NCBI GenBank assembly: GCA_030591825.1
Contig: JAUVAG010000084.1
Location: forward strand, 1-6,053
From: Dethiosulfatibacter sp.
GTDB lineage: Bacteria; Bacillota; Clostridia; Tissierellales; Dethiosulfatibacteraceae
Direction of reading: 5' to 3'
Length of the DNA stretch: 6,053 nt
Below, piece after piece: positions 1 through 4,790 of the stretch (the stretch's first letter is position 1; each line of letters starts with the position of its first letter). The notes beneath the pieces are model-generated. The model did not search any database, was not told the origin of the DNA, and saw only the letters and a list, made by a program, of their open reading frames with translations. Both the position numbers and the translations under genes were made by a program.

Positions 1-1
1 A

Positions 2-73
2 GATAACTTAGAAGATACCTCACTAAATACCAATGATTCAAAGGATTTAACACATTTAACTTTCTTAAGTTAA
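2..73 (+). CDS. C-terminal end of an unidentified plus-strand gene (partial at the left edge)
   Basis: One plus-strand frame is open from the window edge to a TAA at 71-73. It gives 23 residues ending in DLTHLTFLS and rich in Asp, Asn, Thr and Ser. The other two plus frames stop within the first dozen bases. A strong intrinsic terminator begins a few bases after the stop, which is what makes a real gene end likely. The gene would converge on the histidine operon. An 8-bp AT-only inverted repeat (TTTAACTT at 55-62 with AAGTTAAA at 67-74) overlaps the stop codon. The piece is too short to assign a family, and a chance open frame of this length cannot be excluded. Confidence 0.45.
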   Translation, partial: DNLEDTSLNTNDSKDLTHLTFLS

Positions 74-77
74 AATT

Positions 78-113
78 AAAATGCCCGTGAGCACAAGCTC
101 CCGGGCATTTTTT
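78..113. terminator. Bidirectional intrinsic terminator between convergent transcription units
   Basis: The arms at 78-92 (AAAATGCCCGTGAGC) and 97-111 (GCTCCCGGGCATTTT) pair over 15 positions with a single T/C mismatch and close on a four-base ACAA loop. The core is GC-rich in an otherwise AT-rich spacer. On the plus strand the stem runs into T(6) at 108-113, directly after the partial gene. On the minus strand it runs into TTTTAATTTT (74-81 region), so it can also stop transcripts from the small gene and any histidine-operon read-through. Both the position and the symmetry fit a shared terminator for convergent genes. Confidence 0.88.
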
Positions 114-136
114 ATTCAAGTAATTGCGAAACAATC

Positions 137-189
137 AAAAAAGAGCATAAAAAAATCCAGAAATTTTCATCCAGATTTTTTATGATGCT
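137..189 (-). terminator. Possible AT-rich terminator at the end of the 54-residue gene
   Basis: Read on the minus strand, AGCAT (185-189) pairs with ATGCT (144-148), and AAAAAATC (174-181) pairs with GATTTTTT (150-157). A small internal loop separates the two helices, and the apical loop is about 16 bases. One base after the stem comes a T(6) run (137-142). The layout is that of an intrinsic terminator, but the stem is almost all A:T, so it is weak. It overlaps the last codons and the stop of the small gene. The much stronger hairpin at 78-113 lies only some 25 bases further on. Confidence 0.35.
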
Positions 190-331
190 TATATTTGTTT
201 TGATCCTTCTTGTTATCCTTGTTGTCCTTAATGATCTTGTCAAATGGATCAACAACCTTCGATTTTTTCGAATCAGGTACAAAAATCTTGATTAATAAAT
301 CTTCCAATGAAAAGTTTTTAAATAATTTCAC
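167..331 (-). CDS. Small basic protein of unknown function, 54 residues
   Basis: I do not recognise this protein. A GTG start at 329-331 is preceded by a G(6) run (336-341) four bases upstream, and the stop is TGA at 167-169. The frame also stays open up to a GTG at 383-385, giving 72 residues. That start lies inside the promoter spacer and has no ribosome binding site, so I prefer the shorter form. The N-terminal part (about residues 1-18: Met-Lys-Leu-Phe then LEDLLIKIFV) could form an amphipathic helix. The rest is hydrophilic, with a Lys/Asn/Asp-rich tail ending HHKKSG. There are 15 Lys against 8 acidic residues and no Cys, signal peptide or clear membrane span. It lies downstream of hisIE on the same strand with its own promoter. 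Function is unknown; binding of nucleic acid or membrane surface is only speculation from charge. Confidence 0.6.
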   Translation of the reverse strand: MKLFKNFSLEDLLIKIFVPDSKKSKVVDPFDKIIKDNKDNKKDQNKYKHHKKSG

Positions 332-335
332 AATA

Positions 336-341
336 CCCCCC
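336..341 (-). promoter_or_regulatory. Ribosome binding site that decides the start of the small gene
   Basis: The minus strand reads CAGGGGGGTATT immediately before the GTG at 329-331. The G(6) run pairs with the pyrimidine-rich 16S tail, though the four-base spacer is short. No comparable site precedes the GTG at 383-385. A homopolymer of six G in this AT-rich spacer stands out. Confidence 0.55.
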
Positions 342-343
342 TG

Positions 344-364
344 ATTTGTTCCAGTATTTGTTCC
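344..364 (-). repeat. Two tandem copies of a 9-base motif in the small gene's leader
   Basis: On the minus strand GGAACAAAT occurs at 356-364 and again at 344-352, a 12-base period with a three-base spacer. Both copies fall between the predicted transcription start and the ribosome binding site. They could be a protein- or RNA-binding site in the leader or a chance duplication. Confidence 0.5.
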
Positions 365-375
365 GCCTATTTTAT

Positions 376-404
376 ATAATACCACTATTACTAGGCTTTT
401 TCAA
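376..404 (-). promoter_or_regulatory. Sigma-A-type promoter for the small gene
   Basis: On the minus strand, TTGAAA (399-404, -35) and TATTAT (376-381, -10) are separated by exactly 17 bases (382-398). Each box differs from the TTGACA/TATAAT consensus by one or two positions. Transcription should start near 368-370, leaving a leader of roughly 37 bases before the GTG at 329-331. The promoter lies between the end of hisIE and the small gene, so the latter can be expressed independently of the histidine operon. Confidence 0.7.
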
Positions 405-463
405 TAGAAAACACTCATTCTTTTATATGTTCGTTTAATGTCCTGATAACATCTTTATTGTTT

Positions 464-1084
464 CTATTTATGTCTTGTTTTAAGTTCTTCTTTGATTTCT
501 TCTAATGATATTCCCTGGTTTATCATAAGTACCATTGTGTGATAAACCAAGTCGCTTATTTCATATATCAATTCACTCTTGTCGTCGTTTTTAGCTGCAA
601 TTATAACTTCTGCAGACTCTTCTCCTACTTTTTTTAGTATCTTATCAACACCTTTGTCGAAAAGATAGTTTGTATATGATCCTTCAACTGGATTCTCTTT
701 TCTGTTATCTATAATCTTGAACAGTTTTTTAAGCATGTCCTCTTCAAATGAATATTCAACAACTGGATTGTGAAAACATGAATACTCTCCAGTATGGCAG
801 GCAGGTCCTGTCTGCTTCACTTTAATAAGAATAGTGTCTCCGTCGCAGTCATAGTAAAATCCCTTTAATTCCTGTAGATGTCCCGATGTTTCACCCTTTT
901 TCCAAAGACTCTGTCTGCTTCTGCTGAAGTATGTTACATAACCGCTTTCAAGAGTTGTCTTGATGGATTCTTCATTCATATAAGCCATCATGAGAACTTC
1001 TTTTGTTTCAAAATCCTGTGCTATAGCTGGTACCAAACCTTTGTCGTCAAATTTGATTTTTTTCAATGTCTCTTCAATATTCAT
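464..1084 (-). CDS. hisIE: Bifunctional phosphoribosyl-AMP cyclohydrolase / phosphoribosyl-ATP pyrophosphohydrolase
   Basis: This 206-residue cytoplasmic enzyme does steps 2 and 3 of histidine synthesis: PR-ATP is hydrolysed to PR-AMP plus PPi, and the adenine ring is then opened to give ProFAR. The N-terminal HisI domain (about 1-112) shows [16 protein letters not shown] (54-69), the metal-binding DCDGD (79-83), and the zinc cysteines Cys80, Cys96 and Cys103 within DCDGD and [10 protein letters not shown]. The C-terminal HisE domain (about 117-206) shows KKVGEESAE (151-159) and EISDL (175-179), the EExxE and ExxD acidic clusters that bind magnesium. Length and fusion are normal for HisIE. 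The ATG at 1082-1084 follows AAGAGG at a good distance and lies 30 bases after hisF. It is the last recognisable gene of the operon. No convincing terminator follows directly. Confidence 0.97.
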   Translation of the reverse strand: MNIEETLKKIKFDDKGLVPAIAQDFETKEVLMMAYMNEESIKTTLESGYVTYFSRSRQSLWKKGETSGHLQELKGFYYDCDGDTILIKVKQTGPACHTGEYSCFHNPVVEYSFEEDMLKKLFKIIDNRKENPVEGSYTNYLFDKGVDKILKKVGEESAEVIIAAKNDDKSELIYEISDLVYHTMVLMINQGISLEEIKEELKTRHK

Positions 1085-1114
1085 AATTAACCTCTTATTT
1101 GTAATTTTTTTGTT

Positions 1115-1873
1115 TCATATTCTTATTTCTATTCCTTCTTCTTTTAAATACTTCTTTAGATCCTTAATGTGTATTTCACCAAAATGGAATACGGATGCTG
1201 CCAGTATACCGTCCACATCTGCTTTTACTACAGCTTCCTTGAAGTGCTCCATCGTTCCTGCTCCTCCCGAAGCTATTACAGGTACATTTACCCTGTCTGT
1301 TATTTGCTTCAAAAGTTCAACATCATAGCCTTTCTTCATACCATCTTCATCTATGCTATTGACTACAATTTCACCGGCTCCAAGCTCAACTCCACGTACT
1401 GCCCATTCAATTGCATCGAGTTTTGTCTTTTCTCTTCCACCTTTTACATATACGCTCCATGATCCTTCATCGTTCTTCTTGGCGTCTATTGATAGTACAA
1501 CGCACTGTGCACCAAACCTTTCAGATGCATCCTTAATTAGCTGGGGATTTCTTACAGCTGATGAATTTACGGAAACCTTGTCGGCACCCTTTCTCAATAT
1601 ATCTTTGAAATCATCAACTGTTGATACTCCTCCTCCAACACTGAAGGGTATGTTTATTTCGTCTGCCACCTTCTTTACAAACTCATGCTGAGTTTTTCTC
1701 TCATCCGATGATGCTGTTATATCGTAAAACACGAGCTCATCCGCTCCATTATCGCTATAGAACTTCCCAAGAACCTCGGGAGCATCAACATCAACTATAT
1801 CCTTAAACTGCTTTCCCTTTACAACCCTTCCGTCTCTGACATCAAGACAGGGTATTATTCTTCTTGCAAGCAT
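1115..1873 (-). CDS. hisF: Imidazole-glycerol-phosphate synthase, cyclase subunit
   Basis: This 252-residue (beta-alpha)8 barrel uses ammonia from HisH to turn PRFAR into imidazole-glycerol phosphate and AICAR. Catalytic Asp11 ([13 protein letters not shown]) and Asp130 (LSIDAK) sit at the same numbers as in Thermotoga maritima HisF. The ammonia-gate residues Arg5, Glu46, Lys99 and Glu168 (T. maritima Glu167) are present, as is Asp98, which contacts HisH. Phosphate-binding glycines are seen in VGGGV (79-83) and [11 protein letters not shown] (201-211). The SIDEDGM segment (173-179) keeps the aspartate (Asp177) that is missing from the paralogous HisA. The ATG at 1871-1873 is set seven bases from a perfect AAGGAGG inside hisA, and the first 19 bases overlap the hisA end. 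Nothing looks broken. Confidence 0.98.
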   Translation of the reverse strand: MLARRIIPCLDVRDGRVVKGKQFKDIVDVDAPEVLGKFYSDNGADELVFYDITASSDERKTQHEFVKKVADEINIPFSVGGGVSTVDDFKDILRKGADKVSVNSSAVRNPQLIKDASERFGAQCVVLSIDAKKNDEGSWSVYVKGGREKTKLDAIEWAVRGVELGAGEIVVNSIDEDGMKKGYDVELLKQITDRVNVPVIASGGAGTMEHFKEAVVKADVDGILAASVFHFGEIHIKDLKKYLKEEGIEIRI

Positions 1874-2574
1874 TTCATCGCCTCCTTAAAATCAAGTTTT
1901 CCATCGTAAAGAGCCCTTCCAATTATGGCTCCATACATATCCATTTTACTAAGCCTTTTTATATCCGCAAAGCTTGAAACTCCTCCTGAAGCTATTATGT
2001 CAAGATTTGTAGAACTTTTCAATTTTTCATATATTTCAAAATTAGGTCCCTTTAGCATACCGCCCCTTAGGATATCAGTGTATATCAAAGTCTTTATATT
2101 ACACTCCTCCATGAAGTGACAAATATCCATGACGTCTACAGAAGTTATATCCTTCCATCCTCTAACTGCAGCCTTGCCGTTTACAGCATCAACAGACACA
2201 GCCAGGTATTCAGCATATTTTCCCGAAAGCTTTCTAAAAAGTTCCTGATTTTCAACTGCAAGAGTACCAATAATGATTCTTGACACTCCAACGCCAAGAA
2301 GTTCTTCTATTCTTTCTTCCGTTCTTATTCCTCCGCCTATCTCAACGGGGATGCTTATACTTTTGACTATTTCCCTGATTGACTCTCTGTTTACAAGGGA
2401 TACTGATTGTGCTCCATCAAGATCCACTACATGAAGGTATTCTGCTCCTGCTTCCTGCCATTTCAAAGCCATTTCCACAGGATTATCCGAATAGACTATA
2501 GCCTTATGGAAGTCCCCCTGTGTAAGCCTTACACATTTGTTGTCCTTTATGTCAATTGCAGGAATTAATATCAT
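1855..2574 (-). CDS. hisA: ProFAR isomerase, with an unusual Asp-to-Gly change at a proposed catalytic position
   Basis: This 239-residue (beta-alpha)8 barrel converts ProFAR to PRFAR by an Amadori rearrangement. Family marks are PAIDI (5-9, catalytic Asp8), HVVDLDGA (48-55), EIGGGIR (78-84), SVDA (127-130, Asp129), [10 protein letters not shown] (197-206) and [10 protein letters not shown] (217-226). In the usual TDIxxDGT segment this protein reads [13 protein letters not shown] (166-178): residue 171 is Gly (GGC) where the family has Asp. By my alignment that Asp is E. coli/Salmonella Asp176 and M. tuberculosis PriA Asp175, proposed to act in catalysis. The rest of the frame is intact and of usual length, so reduced activity, a tolerated variant or a base error are all possible. 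The start overlaps the hisH stop as ATGA, with AAGGA about ten bases upstream; the end overlaps hisF by 19 bases. Confidence 0.96.
   Translation of the reverse strand: MILIPAIDIKDNKCVRLTQGDFHKAIVYSDNPVEMALKWQEAGAEYLHVVDLDGAQSVSLVNRESIREIVKSISIPVEIGGGIRTEERIEELLGVGVSRIIIGTLAVENQELFRKLSGKYAEYLAVSVDAVNGKAAVRGWKDITSVDVMDICHFMEECNIKTLIYTDILRGGMLKGPNFEIYEKLKSSTNLDIIASGGVSSFADIKRLSKMDMYGAIIGRALYDGKLDFKEAMKCLQEE
1881..1887 (-). promoter_or_regulatory. Perfect Shine-Dalgarno site for hisF inside the hisA coding end
   Basis: The minus strand reads AAGGAGG with a seven-base spacer to the hisF ATG at 1871-1873. The site is made of hisA codons near its C-terminus, so hisF initiation is placed before hisA translation ends. 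This fixes the hisF start and suggests coupled translation. Confidence 0.85.
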
Positions 2575-3176
2575 TCTATAATTTCCTTGTATGCTTTCAA
2601 AATATTATGTCCAACCATTCCACTTTTCTCAGGATGGAACTGTATGCCGTAGATATTTTCCTTGTTTACAATTCCCGGAATCAATATTTCATAATCGGAA
2701 TATGCAACCAGTTCGCTGTTGTCTGAATTGGCATAATATGAATGCACATAATATACATATTCACCTTCGTTTATATATTTGAGTATCTTGTTGTCCTGGT
2801 CCTTGAACCTAAGGGAATTCCATCCCATATGAGGAACCTTAAGTGAAATATCCATCTTCCTGATATCTCCTTTTATTAGTCCAAGACCGTCATACTCACC
2901 GTATTCATAGCCTTTTTCATATAGTAGCTGCATTCCCAGACATATTCCTATTATAGGCTTTCCATTTCTAACTTCTTCCTTTATTACATCACTTAATTCT
3001 AGTTTATTCAACAAATCCATTGCATCTCTGTAGGCTCCCACTCCCGGAAGTATTAATGTTTTTGCATCTTTTATCTTCTGGATGCTGTCTGATACAACTG
3101 TGTCAAGACCTACCCTTTCAAATCCCTTTTGTACGGAGTTAAGGTTTCCCATTCCATAATCGATTATAAGGTTCAT
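2571..3176 (-). CDS. hisH: Imidazole-glycerol-phosphate synthase, glutaminase subunit
   Basis: This 201-residue class I (triad) glutamine amidotransferase hydrolyses glutamine and passes ammonia through the HisF barrel. The nucleophile is Cys79 in GICLGMQLL (77-85), completed by His181 and Glu183 in QFHPEKSG (179-186). LPGVGAY (43-49) is the oxyanion-strand motif, and PHMGWN (115-120) is the HisH-specific loop. Lys184 matches the T. maritima HisH lysine that contacts HisF Asp98, and HisF here keeps that aspartate. The length is normal. The ATG at 3174-3176 shares one base with the hisB TAA (TAATG) and is served by GGGGG seven bases upstream, formed by the last hisB codons. The stop overlaps hisA as ATGA. 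hisA lies between hisH and hisF, as is common in this operon type. Confidence 0.97.
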   Translation of the reverse strand: MNLIIDYGMGNLNSVQKGFERVGLDTVVSDSIQKIKDAKTLILPGVGAYRDAMDLLNKLELSDVIKEEVRNGKPIIGICLGMQLLYEKGYEYGEYDGLGLIKGDIRKMDISLKVPHMGWNSLRFKDQDNKILKYINEGEYVYYVHSYYANSDNSELVAYSDYEILIPGIVNKENIYGIQFHPEKSGMVGHNILKAYKEIIE

Positions 3177-3754
3177 TACAGAACCCCCTTTGATGAAGTT
3201 ATCCTGTCATCAATTACCTGCGTAGCTTCTGCAAGGGCTCTTCCTATTCCCTTGAACACAGCTTCAATCTTGTGATGGTCATTGTCTCCGTACAATACTT
3301 CAACATGTAGTGTTATTCTTGCTTCGTTAATGAATGCTCTCAAGAACTCTTTGAAATTTTGAGTATCCATCTGTCCCAAATAGTCTTTTGACAGCTTGTC
3401 TTCATAAACATGATATGCCCTTCCGCTTATATCCAGTGCGACCCTGCAAAGAGCTTCATCCATGGGAAGAAATACTGTAGAGTATCTTCTTATACCCTTT
3501 TTATCGCCCATTGCCTCGAAAAAGGCTTTTCCCAGGGAAATGCCTATATCTTCCACTGTATGGTGTGTATCCACCTCAAGGTCTCCCTTGCACTTCACAG
3601 TAATATCAAACTTGCCATGAAATGCGAACAAATCAAGCATGTGATCGAAAAAGCCTATGCCTGTATCTATGTCTGCTATTCCACTTCCGTCAATATTGAT
3701 TTTAATCTCTATTTCAGTTTCCTTGGTTTTTCTCTCAATGGATGCTTCTCTCAT
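3176..3754 (-). CDS. hisB: Imidazoleglycerol-phosphate dehydratase, monofunctional
   Basis: This 192-residue enzyme dehydrates imidazole-glycerol phosphate to imidazole-acetol phosphate; the family forms a 24-subunit assembly with a dinuclear manganese site. The metal- and substrate-binding motifs are all present and repeated in the two halves: GFFDHML (34-40), DTHHTVED (62-69), GDNDHHKIEAVFK (156-168) and the C-terminal SSKG (187-190). There is no phosphatase domain such as the one fused at the N-terminus of E. coli HisB, so histidinol-phosphate phosphatase must come from another gene. The ATG at 3752-3754 overlaps the hisC stop as ATGA and follows GGAGG (3762-3766) by seven bases. The protein starts with MREASIERKTKETEI, the normal family beginning, which supports this start. 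Confidence 0.98.
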   Translation of the reverse strand: MREASIERKTKETEIEIKINIDGSGIADIDTGIGFFDHMLDLFAFHGKFDITVKCKGDLEVDTHHTVEDIGISLGKAFFEAMGDKKGIRRYSTVFLPMDEALCRVALDISGRAYHVYEDKLSKDYLGQMDTQNFKEFLRAFINEARITLHVEVLYGDNDHHKIEAVFKGIGRALAEATQVIDDRITSSKGVL

Positions 3755-4776
3755 ATGATATCCTCCAGTTCCTTCAATAGAATTTCGTTCTCTTCCTTAT
3801 ATCCAACAGAAATCCTGTAGTACCCTTCAAGGTCGCCTTTAAACTTCCTTATGAGAACTCCCCTCTCGTTAAGTTTTTCAAAGAGGTTTTCCATCTCAGT
3901 ATAAATCATTATGAAATTAGACTTGCTTGGATATGTCTTGATTCCAAGATCAATAAGATTTTCAGAAAGCTCGTCTCTGAGTTCTGCAATCTTTTCAGTA
4001 AATTCCTTTACCTTTTCAACCTTTTCGAAAGCCTTGTTTGCCACATATTGCGAAAGAGTATTGATATTGTATGGTACCTTTATCTTCCAAAGCTGGTTTA
4101 CCATTTCGCTATTTGCTATAAGACATCCCATTCTTATGGATGCAAGTCCAAAAGCCTTCGAAAGAGTTCTCATGACTATGAGGTTTTCATAGTCGTTGAT
4201 TTTGTCAACACAGGAATCTCCACCAAAATCTATATATGCTTCATCCAGTATCACTACTGTATCCTTAAGCTTATCCAACGTTTTGATTATATCATCTTTT
4301 TCAATATAATTCCCTGTAGGATTGTTTGGATTGCAAATAATTACAGCTTTTGGCTTTTCCTCAGCAACTCTTTCGACAAGATAGTCTAAATCAAATGAAA
4401 AATCCTCCTGGCTCTTAAGCTTTACATATTCAGCCCCGGCCATTTTGCAGTATACATCGTACATGCTGAAGGTTGGAACAAATCCCATAACCTTTTCTCC
4501 AGGTTCGCAAAAGCCATTGACAACAGTAGCTATCATTTCACTTGATCCGTTGCCTACCATGATATTTTCCTTTTTCACCGAATAAAATGCCGCCATATTT
4601 TCTCTAAGAAGCTGAGAATCGCTGTCGGGATATATGTTTGCCTGAAATCCTTCGATGAGAAGATTTTCTCCTATAAGATAATTCTTTCCCTCGTTTGCAT
4701 CAAGCTTTACCCTGTATGGAATTTCATTTACAAAATACGGTTTTAAATCTCTTACACTCTTCTTTAATTCAATCAT
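3751..4776 (-). CDS. hisC: Histidinol-phosphate aminotransferase
   Basis: This 341-residue fold-type I PLP enzyme moves the amino group of glutamate to imidazole-acetol phosphate, giving histidinol phosphate. The PLP Schiff-base lysine is Lys207 in TLSKAFGLASIRMG (204-217). NPNNPTG (149-155), Asp178 in LDEAYIDF and Arg215 hold the cofactor. Arg22 in the YRVKLDANEG stretch and Arg321 in YYRISVG fit the substrate-binding arginines of the family. The loop after LDANE reads GKNYL rather than the common NP, which looks like ordinary variation. The ATG at 4774-4776 is 14 bases after hisD, and the gap is nearly all Shine-Dalgarno (GGGAGAAGGG). Related aminotransferases act on aromatic substrates, but the operon position makes HisC the clear choice. 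Confidence 0.97.
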   Translation of the reverse strand: MIELKKSVRDLKPYFVNEIPYRVKLDANEGKNYLIGENLLIEGFQANIYPDSDSQLLRENMAAFYSVKKENIMVGNGSSEMIATVVNGFCEPGEKVMGFVPTFSMYDVYCKMAGAEYVKLKSQEDFSFDLDYLVERVAEEKPKAVIICNPNNPTGNYIEKDDIIKTLDKLKDTVVILDEAYIDFGGDSCVDKINDYENLIVMRTLSKAFGLASIRMGCLIANSEMVNQLWKIKVPYNINTLSQYVANKAFEKVEKVKEFTEKIAELRDELSENLIDLGIKTYPSKSNFIMIYTEMENLFEKLNERGVLIRKFKGDLEGYYRISVGYKEENEILLKELEDII

Positions 4777-4790
4777 ATTTCCCTTCTCCC

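Noticed and set aside
55..74. 8-bp AT-only inverted repeat TTTAACTT/AAGTTAAA as a separate terminator or operator
   Set aside because: It has no GC pair strength and no clean T-run, overlaps a stop codon, and sits next to a far stronger terminator. In AT-rich DNA such a repeat is likely by chance.
1085..1114. Internal promoter in the 30-base hisF-hisIE gap
   Set aside because: The gap holds only an A-rich stretch and the AAGAGG ribosome binding site, with no paired -35/-10 boxes.
990..1328. A 112-codon plus-strand open frame (and several similar ones between 878 and 5991) opposite the his genes
   Set aside because: All lie antisense to well-supported his genes with intact motifs, show low-complexity Ser/Phe/Ile-rich translations expected of antisense frames, and lack convincing ribosome binding sites.
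1115..2574. hisA and hisF as a recent duplication
   Set aside because: Both are half-barrel-repeat (beta-alpha)8 proteins that are ancient paralogues in all organisms; each here carries its own family-specific motifs.
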